Source: Thalassovita autumnalis (GTDB lineage Bacteria; Pseudomonadota; Alphaproteobacteria; Rhodobacterales; Rhodobacteraceae). From it: DNA of 64,000 nt. The notes below the pieces were generated by a model, which was given only the letters and a program-made list of their open reading frames with translations, was not told the DNA's origin and made no database searches. The stretch is from assembly GCF_001458255.1 (NCBI RefSeq), contig NZ_CYSB01000008.1, forward strand, positions 1 through 64,000, given 5' to 3'. A program made the position numbers and the translations under genes. Shown one piece after another: positions 53,278-61,725 of this stretch (position 1 is its first letter; each line of letters opens with the position of its first letter).

Positions 53278-53976
53278 ATGCGCGCAGCTCTCTCGGTGGT
53301 GATTCCGACACTGAATGCCGGCGGGGCTCTGGCGGTCAGTCTGCCCCCGCTGATGGAGGGGCTGCAGGCTGGCGTGATCCGTGAATTGATCATTTCTGAC
53401 GCAGGATCAAACGATGAGACGGTTCAGATCGCCGAAGAGGTTGGTGCGACGGTTGTGACTGGCGCGCCCTCCCGCGGAGGGCAGTTGCGCCGTGGCGCTG
53501 CTGCGGCCGCGGGGGACTGGGTGCTGTTTCTACATGCGGATACCGAACTGCCTGCGGGCTGGGCGGATGCGGTTTTGGACCATATCGAGGCCCATCCAGA
53601 GGCCGCCGCCTATTTCCGCCTGAAGTTCCTTGAGACGGGGCTGGGCGCGCGTTGGGTCGCGGGTTGGGCCAATCTGAGGGCAAAGTGGTTTGATCTGCCC
53701 TATGGCGATCAGGCCCTGCTGCTCCCCCGCGCCTTGTATGATCTGGTGGGCGGGTTTGCCGATCAGCCTTTGATGGAAGATGTGGCGATGGCCCGCGCCC
53801 TCAAGGGGAAGTTGCGGGCCATTCCTCTTAGCGTCCGAACAAGCGGCGCGAAATACGTCCAAGAAGGTTGGTTGCGCCGGGGGCGTCGGAACCTGTGGTG
53901 CCTGCTGCGCTATCTTTGCGGCGCCGACCCGCACGCTCTAGCGCAATCGTATCGGCGGTCGGGCCGTCGGTCTTGA
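53278..53976 (+). CDS. TIGR04283-like family 2 glycosyltransferase
   Basis: This 232-residue GT-A enzyme has LSVVIPTLNAGGAL at the N-terminus, then ISDAGSNDETV and the DxD-type VLFLHADTELP; later FDLPYGDQALLLPR and GGFADQPLMEDV. GAGGTGAAG precedes the ATG at 53278. Its last 149 bases overlap the end of the convergent ABC exporter gene. The substrate is unknown. Confidence 0.85.
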   Translation: MRAALSVVIPTLNAGGALAVSLPPLMEGLQAGVIRELIISDAGSNDETVQIAEEVGATVVTGAPSRGGQLRRGAAAAAGDWVLFLHADTELPAGWADAVLDHIEAHPEAAAYFRLKFLETGLGARWVAGWANLRAKWFDLPYGDQALLLPRALYDLVGGFADQPLMEDVAMARALKGKLRAIPLSVRTSGAKYVQEGWLRRGRRNLWCLLRYLCGADPHALAQSYRRSGRRS

Positions 53977-55753
53977 ACTGCAGCTGATGCAGCTGGGCAT
54001 AGATGCCACCGCGTGCCAGCAATTCATCATGGGTGCCCTGATCCACCACCTGGCCCCGGTCCATCACAACGATCTTGTCCGCATTGCGCACGGTCGACAG
54101 CCGGTGCGCAATGACCAGCGTGGTCCGGCTGGCGGCCAGCTTGTCCAGCGCTTCCTGAACAACCTTTTCCGAATGGGCGTCCAGCGCGCTGGTGGCCTCA
54201 TCCAGCAGCAGAACAGGGCTGTTGCGCAGCAGTGCGCGTGCGATGGCCACACGTTGACGTTGCCCACCTGAGAGCGCTGAGCCACGTGGCCCCACCGGCG
54301 TGTCCAAGCCTTGCGGCAATTTCTGCAGGAAGTCGCTGACATGTGCGGCGTCCAATGCGGCCTTCAACTGAGCGTCACTGACATCGGTCCGACCCAGCAG
54401 TATGTTTTCGCGCAGTGTTTCATCAAACAGCGCCGCGTCCTGGGTGACCACACTGAAGAGGTTGCGCAGCGCGGGCAGGGCCATCTGATCCGCCTTGACA
54501 CCACCAATCAGCACGTCACCGGAACTTGGATCAACCAACCGGGTCAGCAGGTTGAAGATGGTCGATTTTCCAGCGCCTGAGGCACCAACCAAAGCGGTGG
54601 TTTTGCCGGCAGGTGCCGTCAACGTGGTGCCGCGCAGAACCTCGGTTTCGCCATAAGATAGGCGCACATCACGCAGCTGCACGTCAGGCATGCCGCTTGG
54701 TGCCTGCACCGGCTTGGCCGGGGAGGTCAGCTTCGGTTCCGTGTCCATCAGCTCTTTGATACGTTCAATCGCGGCGGCGGCGTTTTGCCATGTGGCGGTG
54801 ATCCCGCCGAGGCGGCGCAGTGGTTCAAAGGCAAAGCCGATTGCGGTGAAGAAAGTCATAAACTGACCAATGGTTTTTTCACCCGCAATGATTTCGGATC
54901 CGCCGAAGACCAGCACTCCAAGGAAGCCAATACCGGCCATGATATCGATCAGCCCGGGGATTGCCGCTTCGCCAATACGGGCCCGCACCTGAGCGGTGAC
55001 CAGATCATCGGTCAGGGTGCTGTAGCGGTCGGATTGATAGCTTTCCAGGCGGTTCAGTTTCACGGGGACCATACCGTGGAAAACTTCATCCAATCGGGTG
55101 GCCAGTTTGGCCGAAAGGTCACGCGCCTGACGCGAGCGGCGGCGCACAAAGGTCTGCACCATTTGGCTGGGCAGAACCAGAAGGGGAATGCCCACACAGG
55201 CGATCAGGGTCCATTGCCAATCGGTAGTCAGCGCCACCATCATGAGAATGAACAGTGAAATCACGTCGCGCCCGGCACCCGTGATGACCACGCCCCAAAC
55301 CTGGTTGATGGCTTCCACGTCGCCTTGCACACGCTGGATCAGAAAGCCAGGCGGATGGGTCTGGTGAAAACTACCGTCCTGACGCATCAGGTGGTTCAGC
55401 ATATCAACCCGCAGTTTGGCTGCAGAACGCTGTGAAATATAGGCCAGCAAGGCTTTCTGGCCGATAGAGGTCAAAGCGCGCAGCAGGAAAATGGTCAGAA
55501 AAGCGCCGCCAACCCACCAGATTGCGCCAGACCCCCCGTCGACAAACACGTCGTCGAACATGGGGCGCATCATCCAACTCATCGCGCCCAGCATTGAGCC
55601 TTCGATCGACATCAAGACGATCGCGCCGAACATCCAGCCAGTGTACTGGTGCAGGTATCGGCTCCAGAGCCACTTCAGCAATACGCTGCTTTTGACGTCT
55701 TTGACTGGCGGCTTGGTGGCGCCGGTCTGGGGCAGGTCGGTCCTATCGGTCAT
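53828..55753 (-). CDS. ABC exporter, MsbA-like half-transporter
   Basis: This 641-residue protein has an N-terminal six-helix exporter domain (about 30-320) and a C-terminal ATPase domain with Walker A LVGASGAGKSTIF, signature [12 protein letters not shown] and Walker B VLLLDEATSALD. A basic 40-residue tail follows. It forms a homodimer; lipid or drug export is typical. Its ATG overlaps the phosphatase stop (4 bases), and its end overlaps the glycosyltransferase gene. Confidence 0.9.
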   Translation of the reverse strand: MTDRTDLPQTGATKPPVKDVKSSVLLKWLWSRYLHQYTGWMFGAIVLMSIEGSMLGAMSWMMRPMFDDVFVDGGSGAIWWVGGAFLTIFLLRALTSIGQKALLAYISQRSAAKLRVDMLNHLMRQDGSFHQTHPPGFLIQRVQGDVEAINQVWGVVITGAGRDVISLFILMMVALTTDWQWTLIACVGIPLLVLPSQMVQTFVRRRSRQARDLSAKLATRLDEVFHGMVPVKLNRLESYQSDRYSTLTDDLVTAQVRARIGEAAIPGLIDIMAGIGFLGVLVFGGSEIIAGEKTIGQFMTFFTAIGFAFEPLRRLGGITATWQNAAAAIERIKELMDTEPKLTSPAKPVQAPSGMPDVQLRDVRLSYGETEVLRGTTLTAPAGKTTALVGASGAGKSTIFNLLTRLVDPSSGDVLIGGVKADQMALPALRNLFSVVTQDAALFDETLRENILLGRTDVSDAQLKAALDAAHVSDFLQKLPQGLDTPVGPRGSALSGGQRQRVAIARALLRNSPVLLLDEATSALDAHSEKVVQEALDKLAASRTTLVIAHRLSTVRNADKIVVMDRGQVVDQGTHDELLARGGIYAQLHQLQFKTDGPTADTIALERAGRRRKDSAAGTTGSDAPGATNLLGRISRRLFGR

Positions 55754-56433
55754 TTTGCGGACTTCGATCCGGAAAAATAGGCACGGTTCAGAGCATCCGC
55801 GTCATATTCGCTGCGCACCCAGTCCTCGAACGAAATTCCAGTCTCCTTCTGGCGCGCTTCATAGACGTCCAGAAAATAGTCCAGCACGCCTGTGCTCGAC
55901 CATTTGATATGCAGGAACCGCAGCGACAGCATTTTGCGGGCTTCAGCGATCGGTGCCTTTTCGATGAGCAACAGATACAAAGCACTCGCCAGCCCAGCCC
56001 GATCCGCACCGGATTTGCAATGTAAGATGAAGGGCTGCTCGATTTCGTTGAAGGTGTCTAAGAGCTCCAGAATGCTCTTCTTCGGTGGCGCCGCGCGCGC
56101 GTGAAGGGCGATATCGTAGCGTGCCAGGCCCAATTCGTCGGTGATCTTTTTTTCCAGATGGAAATGCGGCCGCTTTGAAACGCCGCGCAGGTTGATCACC
56201 GATTTGATCCCCATCTCGGCGTATTTCTTGAACTGCTCTTCATTGGGGTGGTTGGAGCGATAGGCGCCGGGGGCGATTTCATAGAAATTCGTCCACACCC
56301 GGCGCAGAATACCGTGGTCAGCCCAATCGAAGTGGCGTAGCGCCTGTTTGCGGTGTTCTGGGTTGGACAGGTCCAAAGGATCGGGCATCGTATTGCCCTT
56401 TTCATAGTCTTTGAACTTCTTGAAGATATTCAT
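55750..56433 (-). CDS. Tyrosine/dual-specificity phosphatase-like protein
   Basis: This 227-residue protein has the Cys-based phosphatase loop FILHCKSGADRAGLASA near residues 134-150, with the general acid candidate upstream in RYDIALHARAAP. NLRGVSKRPHF resembles the first motif of bacterial DSPs. It is translated together with the ABC exporter, which suggests a role in envelope lipid or polysaccharide processing. Confidence 0.85.
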   Translation of the reverse strand: MNIFKKFKDYEKGNTMPDPLDLSNPEHRKQALRHFDWADHGILRRVWTNFYEIAPGAYRSNHPNEEQFKKYAEMGIKSVINLRGVSKRPHFHLEKKITDELGLARYDIALHARAAPPKKSILELLDTFNEIEQPFILHCKSGADRAGLASALYLLLIEKAPIAEARKMLSLRFLHIKWSSTGVLDYFLDVYEARQKETGISFEDWVRSEYDADALNRAYFSGSKSAK

Positions 56434-56638
56434 ATTGTCCTGTCCTTGCAGTTCGAGCGGGACTCTTAGTGTACCGCCTGACTTGTGGCAAGCGCGCCCG
56501 GCGGAGCAGCGCCCATAGTAGGGGCAAAGCCGCGCATATCACAAAGCAAAAACACCCCCATCAAGAGAATTGATGTTAGCGCAATTGACCCCGCGTTTTG
56601 CGGAGTTAGGGTCACTCGCAGCAAGACAGGAGACCAGA

Positions 56639-57835
56639 ATGACACTGAAGAACGGACAGCAATACCTCGCCATCCCCGGCCCCTCGGTAATGCCAGAGGC
56701 GGTGTTGCGTGCAATGCACCGTTCCGCGCCCAATATCTATGAGGGTGAGCTGGTTGAAGTCACCGAAAGCCTGATCCCCGATCTGCGTTTGGTGGCTGGT
56801 ACTGAACATAACGTTGCGATCTACATCGCCAATGGTCACGGCGCTTGGGAGGCTGCGCTGGCCAATGTGCTGAATGAAGGCGACACCGTTTTGGTGGCGG
56901 CCACGGGGCGGTTTGGCCACGGCTGGGCTGAAATGGCCCGTGATCTGGGCATCAAGACCAAGGTGGTCGATTTTGGCCGCAAATCCCCGTTTGATCCCGA
57001 TCGTCTGGAAAAGGTGCTGCGCGAAGACACCGACCATAAGATCAAAGCGGTACTGGCCACCCATGTTGATACCTCCAGCGGTGTGCTGAATGATATCCCC
57101 GCCCTGCGCGCTGCGATGAACGCGGCGGGCCACCCGGCATTGTTGATGGCGGATTGTATTGCTTCGCTGGGGTGTGACCGGTTTGAGATGGACGCCTGGG
57201 GCGTCGATGTCATGGTGGCTGCCAGCCAGAAAGGGCTGATGACGCCGCCAGGGCTGGGTTTTGTCTATTTTAGTGACAAGGCTGCAGAGGCGCGCAAAGC
57301 AATGGCGCGGGTTTCGCGCTACTGGGACTGGGAGCCGCGGGCCAACCCCGATTACCTTTATCAGTACTTTGGCGGCACTGCCCCGACGCATCATCTCTAC
57401 GGTCTGCGTGTCGCGCTGGATATGCTAAAGGAAGAGGGTATGGAAAACGTCTGGCGCCGCCATGATGTTCTGGCCCGCGCCATCTGGGCCGCCTGTGACA
57501 CCTGGGGACAGGACGGGCCGCTGACGATCAATGTTGCAGATCCCTCCCATCGGTCACGTGCTGTGACCTCGTTGCGGATCGGGCTGCCTTACGGGCCGAA
57601 ACTGCGGACTTGGACGGAACAGAACGCCGGTGTGACCCTTGGCATTGGTCTGGGCATGTTTGAAAAAGATGACCCCAAAGGCGAAGGCTTCTTCCGTATC
57701 GGCCATATGGGGCATGTGAACCCGCAGATGGTGATGGGGGCGCTTGGCGCGATTGATATGGCGTTTAAGGCCGAGGGAATCCCGCATGGTGCTGGCGCGC
57801 TGGAGGCCGCGGCGCAAGTAATCGCCGCCGGCTGA
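56639..57835 (+). CDS. Class V aminotransferase (alanine/serine-glyoxylate type)
   Basis: This 398-residue PLP enzyme starts TLKNGQQYLAIPGPSVMPEAVL and has K198 for the Schiff base (VAASQKGLMTPPGLGFV), with the PLP-holding D in LLMADCIASLG. It resembles alanine- or serine-glyoxylate aminotransferases. AGGAGA lies 5 bases before the ATG at 56639. The exact amino donor cannot be fixed from sequence alone. Confidence 0.87.
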   Translation: MTLKNGQQYLAIPGPSVMPEAVLRAMHRSAPNIYEGELVEVTESLIPDLRLVAGTEHNVAIYIANGHGAWEAALANVLNEGDTVLVAATGRFGHGWAEMARDLGIKTKVVDFGRKSPFDPDRLEKVLREDTDHKIKAVLATHVDTSSGVLNDIPALRAAMNAAGHPALLMADCIASLGCDRFEMDAWGVDVMVAASQKGLMTPPGLGFVYFSDKAAEARKAMARVSRYWDWEPRANPDYLYQYFGGTAPTHHLYGLRVALDMLKEEGMENVWRRHDVLARAIWAACDTWGQDGPLTINVADPSHRSRAVTSLRIGLPYGPKLRTWTEQNAGVTLGIGLGMFEKDDPKGEGFFRIGHMGHVNPQMVMGALGAIDMAFKAEGIPHGAGALEAAAQVIAAG

Positions 57836-57873
57836 TCGGCAATTCTGCGACCTCGCGGCCAAGACTTGCATTT

Positions 57874-57888
57874 GTTCACGATATGTTC
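57874..57888 (+). promoter_or_regulatory. LexA (SOS) box of mmcB
   Basis: GTTC-ACGATAT-GTTC matches the alphaproteobacterial SOS box GTTC-N7-GTTC exactly. It ends 12 bases before the mmcB ATG, where LexA would block transcription. Confidence 0.88.
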
Positions 57889-57899
57889 ATGATTGTGCC

Positions 57900-58361
57900 A
57901 TGCATGATGATGACGCGATTCCATCTGAACAGCTGTTGCAAATGCAGCCGGGCCAGCTGCTGGCGCGCGGCGTAAGCCGGGCGCTGATAAGCTATGGTTT
58001 TGTTTCAGTCGAGGAGTTCGTACCGGCCCGGGGCCTGCGTGTGGACGTGATGGGGCTGGGGCCCAAAGGTGAGATCTGGGTCTTTGAATGCAAATCCAGC
58101 CGCGCCGATTTTCAGTCTGACAATAAATGGCAGGGCTATCTGGATTATTGTGACCGCTATTTCTGGGCGGTCGATGCGGAGTTTCCCACCGATTTATTGC
58201 CGGAAGGCACCGGTCTGATGATCGCAGATGCCTATGGCGGGGAAATCATTCGCATGGGGCCTGAGGACAAGCTGGCCGCAGCCCGGCGCAAGAAGCTGAC
58301 ACATAAATTCGCCAGCGACGCGGCGCGGCGGCTGCAAAGCTACCGCGATCCGCGTGTATAA
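57900..58361 (+). CDS. mmcB: MmcB-family DNA repair nuclease
   Basis: This 153-residue protein has a PD-(D/E)xK core: LRVDVMGLGPKGEIWVFECKSSRADFQSD, with Asp, Glu and Lys in order, and GYLDYCDRYFWAV. MmcB proteins are SOS-induced in Caulobacter and take part in resistance to mitomycin C. The SOS box just upstream agrees with this. Confidence 0.88.
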   Translation: MHDDDAIPSEQLLQMQPGQLLARGVSRALISYGFVSVEEFVPARGLRVDVMGLGPKGEIWVFECKSSRADFQSDNKWQGYLDYCDRYFWAVDAEFPTDLLPEGTGLMIADAYGGEIIRMGPEDKLAAARRKKLTHKFASDAARRLQSYRDPRV

Positions 58362-58370
58362 GGCCGCTGC

Positions 58371-58556
58371 TTACTTGACCGCGCGTGCAGCTTGGGCGGC
58401 GGCGCGGATTTCTTCGGCGATTTCTTCAGCTTCTTCGGGATCGAAATCCATCGGGATCTCCAGTTCACCGGCGTCGATGAACAGGCGCACCATACCGTGG
58501 TCGGTCGGTCCAATTTGCAGGTTGGCTTCGATGTCGCGTTCGGTGTTGATGCCCAT
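58371..58556 (-). CDS. DUF6324-like small protein, 61 aa
   Basis: The protein starts MGINTERDIEANLQIGPTDHGMVRLFIDAG and ends with an acidic Glu/Ala helix. It matches a short family seen in roseobacters, function unknown. AAGGAGAG is before the ATG at 58556. It is convergent with mmcB. Confidence 0.72.
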   Translation of the reverse strand: MGINTERDIEANLQIGPTDHGMVRLFIDAGELEIPMDFDPEEAEEIAEEIRAAAQAARAVK

Positions 58557-58816
58557 GATCGGCTCTCCTTTTCCGTTAAGTTCAGCTAGCGGTTTGCGTT
58601 GACTTTGGCAAGATTGCCCCGCGCCCTGACATCGATCCCGCGATGCGTTTGGGCTGAAACCAGGGAAGAATGGGAACCGGGCAGGGGGGCACATAGGCGG
58701 GCCCCTTGTTTTTAAGCGCTTCCATTGCGTCGGTAAAAAAGCCGCCAAGAAAGCGTAGAAATATCGCTTGAACGGGCTTGCAATCCCCCGTGGGTGTCTG
58801 TAAATCGCCCCTCAGT

Positions 58817-58893
58817 GCCGCCTTAGCTCAGTTGGTTAGAGCGCTGGATTGTGGATCCAGAGGTCCCCCGTTCGAGCCGGGGAGGCGGTACCA
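58817..58893 (+). tRNA. tRNA-His (GTG), lacking G-1
   Basis: It has a cloverleaf with acceptor GCCGCCT/AGGCGGT, D-loop AGTTGGTTA, anticodon stem CTGGA/TCCAG with loop TTGTGGA (GTG), T-arm CCCCGTTCGAGCCGGGG and encoded ACCA. Base -1 is T and the discriminator is A73, the known alphaproteobacterial type without G-1. Confidence 0.95.
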
Positions 58894-58920
58894 TATTTCC
58901 CAAAATATCTAACAATCTAT

Positions 58921-58956
58921 ACGCCCGACAATGCAGTGCGTTTGGGGCGTTTTTTG
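58921..58956 (+). terminator. Terminator after tRNA-His
   Basis: ACGCCC (58921-58926) pairs with GGGCGT (58945-58950) and is followed by a T6 run, 28 bases after the tRNA end. Confidence 0.75.
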
Positions 58957-58979
58957 TGTTTTAAAACAACGGGATACAG

Positions 58980-59972
58980 TCAGCCCGTACCCCGCTGGAC
59001 CAGCTGCGGATCGATATAGACCTGTTCATTTGGTTTTCCGGGATCCGTCAGACGTTCCTGCAGAAGGCGCAGAATCTCTTCGATGGTTTGATCTAACGGG
59101 TTGCGTAGGGTGGTCAGGTCATATTCCGGCCAGCTGGCCTGGGCGATGTCATCAAACCCAACGATGGATAGATCCTGTGGCACCTGCCGATGCAGCCCGT
59201 AGCGCGCGACCGAAAGCGCCCCAAGGGCAGTGGCATCATTTGCACAAAGCAGCGCGTCAATGTGGTGATCGCTTAGCAGCTTCCCAGCAACATCGCGGCC
59301 ACCTTCGTAGGTGTAATCTGACTGCGCCAGCGCGGTCAGCTCCAGCCCGGCCTCAGACAGGGCCTGGCGAATGCCCGTCAGACGGTCGTTTGATGATGAT
59401 AGCCCCTCGGGCCCGCCGATAAAGCCGAAATGCCGCCGGCCTTTGGCGATCAGCTGGCGGGTGGCCTGCGCGGTGCCATCGGCATTGCGGCAGGAGACAC
59501 AGTCGGCAAAGGTTGCTTCGATGATACGGCCCGAGAAGATCAGCGGGATGTTCAGCTTGGCACAATCTTCAAAAACCTGTTTCGATAGCGAGGAGCCGCG
59601 GACAATCAGCGCATCCAGCGGATAACTCAGCACTGGCAGAATCGCCTCTTCCAAAACCGCTTCGGAGCCGCCGATCACAATCGGCCACTTTCCTGCAGCG
59701 TTCAGACGGGCCACCAGCATCGCGGTGAATTCCGCATTATAGAGGTTGTTCATGCCGCCGGCTGCGACAGCCACCAGATTGCTGCGCTTGCCCTGCAGGC
59801 TGGCCGCCAGGGCATTGGGCCGGTAGCCGAGCCGCAGCGCGGTCGACATGATGTGGCTGCGTTTTTCCGCATCCAGATAGGCATTGGGCGTAAAGGCCCG
59901 TGAGACGGCCGACCGGGAGACGCCCGCGGCTTCAGCCACATCGGTGGCGGTCACACGTTTGTTCCGTTTCAC
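58980..59972 (-). CDS. LacI-family transcriptional regulator
   Basis: This 330-residue protein has an N-terminal LacI HTH (VTATDVAEAAGVSRSAVSRAF) and hinge (RPNALAASLQGKRSN), then a periplasmic-binding-type sensor domain. GTG at 59972 is chosen; the frame stays open far upstream through the ugpB antisense strand, which is a shadow. It is divergent from the ugp operon, which it probably represses. Confidence 0.88.
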   Translation of the reverse strand: MKRNKRVTATDVAEAAGVSRSAVSRAFTPNAYLDAEKRSHIMSTALRLGYRPNALAASLQGKRSNLVAVAAGGMNNLYNAEFTAMLVARLNAAGKWPIVIGGSEAVLEEAILPVLSYPLDALIVRGSSLSKQVFEDCAKLNIPLIFSGRIIEATFADCVSCRNADGTAQATRQLIAKGRRHFGFIGGPEGLSSSNDRLTGIRQALSEAGLELTALAQSDYTYEGGRDVAGKLLSDHHIDALLCANDATALGALSVARYGLHRQVPQDLSIVGFDDIAQASWPEYDLTTLRNPLDQTIEEILRLLQERLTDPGKPNEQVYIDPQLVQRGTG

Positions 59973-60347
59973 TGTTGTACCGATTGTTCGTTCCCTCAGG
60001 TTGAGTTTAACGCCCTCGTCACAAGTAAAGAAACCCAAAAGAAATCCGATTTGGTGAAATTGTCTGTCAGTTGTCACATTGCAGTTATGTTTTGACAGTA
60101 GATGAACACGTGTGCAGTTATAGTGCGACTCGTTTGGGAGTTCTCGGATTCGCAAAAGGCGGATAGGACCGGTAGGTTTCTGTTTTTTATGTCTTTTGCA
60201 GTTCGGATGTTTCGGGAGGAACGACCTTGGGTCGTGTGCAACCCGTCCTATGGAGCGCCGCGTAACTGAAATCATTCCACGCGGTGTGGGGTGCGCACAG
60301 GGAAACAAGACCGGGGTCCGCAAGGGCCCCACACTGGGAGAAAACAA
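59973..60347. promoter_or_regulatory. Divergent promoter region, lacI-like / ugpB
   Basis: The 375-bp gap has a TTGACA (60092-60097) and, just downstream, a short palindrome ACACGTGT (60106-60113) with a central CpG as in LacI-family operators. A -10 candidate GTTATA (60117-60122) is 19 bases from the TTGACA. The leader to ugpB is about 220 bases and GC-rich, and no ORF was seen in it. Confidence 0.45.
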
Positions 60348-61652
60348 ATGACTTTCAACAAAACCGCGTCGCTGAGCGTCGTGCTGAGCATGACCGCAGG
60401 TGTGGCCTTTGCTGAGACCGAAATCACCTGGTGGCACGCCATGGGCGGCCAGCTGGGCGAAACCGTTAACCAGATTGCAGCTGACTTTAACGCCAGCCAG
60501 TCCGACTATAAGATCACCCCGGTTTACAAAGGCTCTTACGAAGAGACCCTGACCGCAGGTATCGCCGCCTTCCGTGCCGGCGAGCAGCCCAACATCATGC
60601 AGGTGTTTGACGCTGGCGCCGCCACCGTGATCGGTGCCAAAGGCGCAACTATCCCGGTTCAGGATCTGCTGGCCGACAATGGCATCGCCTTTGACATTAA
60701 CGACTACATCGCCGGTGTGCGTTACTTCTACGCCGACAGCGATGGCAAGATGATCGGCATGCCGTTCAACTCGTCCACCCCGATCATGTATTACAACATG
60801 GACGCGCTGGAAAAAGCCGGTGTAAGCGCACCGAAAACCTGGGAAGAGTTCCAGTCGGTCACCGCACCGGCCCTGAAAGGCGCAGGCTACACCCCGCTGT
60901 CGCAGTCGCACCTGCCGTGGATTTTCACCGAAAACTTCATGTCGCGCCACAACCTGCCGTTTGCCACCAACAACAACGGCTATGACGGTGTAGACACCAA
61001 GATCCTGGTCAACAACGACGCCATCAAAGCGCACTTCTCGGCTGTGACCGAGTGGCAGAAAGACGGCATGTTTGAGTGGTTCGGCACCGGTTGGGGTGAC
61101 AACGCCAAGCCGTTCGAAGAAGGCAAAGTGGCTATGTGGCTGGGTTCCTCGGGCTCCTTCGGTGGTCTGCTGAACAAAGACCTGGGCTTTGACTTCTCGG
61201 CAACCATGCTGCCCTATTGGGAAGGTGTAACCAAAGAGCCGACCCAGACCTTCATCGGTGGCGCTGCTCTGTTCGCGATGGCAGGCAAATCGGCCGAAGA
61301 AAACAAGGCAACCGCCGAATTCTTCCGCTTCCTGACCTCGGCTGAGACCCAGTACTTCTGGCACAAAGAAACCGGTTATGTTCCGATCACCAACGCCGCC
61401 TACGACATGGCTGGCAAAGATGGTCACTATGAGCGTTTCCCTGCCGCCGAAGTTGGCATTCAGCAGCTGACCCTGCCGGCCGGTGACAACACCAAAGGCT
61501 ACCGCATGGGCTTCTACGTTCAGATCCGTGACGTGATGAACCGTGAATACGGCCGCATCCTGACCGGTGAAACCGACGTGGACAGCGCGTTCAAGGCGAT
61601 TGAAGAAGAAGCCAACAAACTGTTGGAACGCTTCGCAAAAACCCAAGGCTAA
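60348..61652 (+). CDS. ugpB: Glycerol-3-phosphate-binding protein UgpB
   Basis: This 434-residue periplasmic protein has a signal peptide (to about GVAFAE) and a solute-binding protein fold. Stretches close to E. coli UgpB include ITWWHAMGGQLGETVNQIA, TAGIAAFRAGEQPNIMQV and PFNSSTPIMYYN. It captures sn-glycerol 3-phosphate or its diesters for the UgpAEC transporter. GGGAG precedes the ATG at 60348. Confidence 0.92.
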   Translation: MTFNKTASLSVVLSMTAGVAFAETEITWWHAMGGQLGETVNQIAADFNASQSDYKITPVYKGSYEETLTAGIAAFRAGEQPNIMQVFDAGAATVIGAKGATIPVQDLLADNGIAFDINDYIAGVRYFYADSDGKMIGMPFNSSTPIMYYNMDALEKAGVSAPKTWEEFQSVTAPALKGAGYTPLSQSHLPWIFTENFMSRHNLPFATNNNGYDGVDTKILVNNDAIKAHFSAVTEWQKDGMFEWFGTGWGDNAKPFEEGKVAMWLGSSGSFGGLLNKDLGFDFSATMLPYWEGVTKEPTQTFIGGAALFAMAGKSAEENKATAEFFRFLTSAETQYFWHKETGYVPITNAAYDMAGKDGHYERFPAAEVGIQQLTLPAGDNTKGYRMGFYVQIRDVMNREYGRILTGETDVDSAFKAIEEEANKLLERFAKTQG

Positions 61653-61674
61653 TCGCCGCTAAACAGCAATAAAG

Positions 61675-61700
61675 GGGCGGCTGCCATCTGGCGGCCGCCC
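61675..61700 (+). terminator. Stem-loop between ugpB and ugpA
   Basis: An 11-bp stem GGGCGGCTGCC / GGCGGCCGCCC with loop ATCT lies 22 bases after the ugpB stop, without a T-run. It likely stabilises ugpB mRNA or partly ends transcription, giving more binding protein than permease. Confidence 0.65.
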
Positions 61701-61725
61701 AACCCTATTCAAGATCGAGAACGCG

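Noticed and set aside
59973-61646. Very long minus-strand frame (888 codons with the LacI gene)
   Set aside because: Its upstream part is the exact antisense of ugpB and the promoter region; only the LacI part after 59972 looks like protein.
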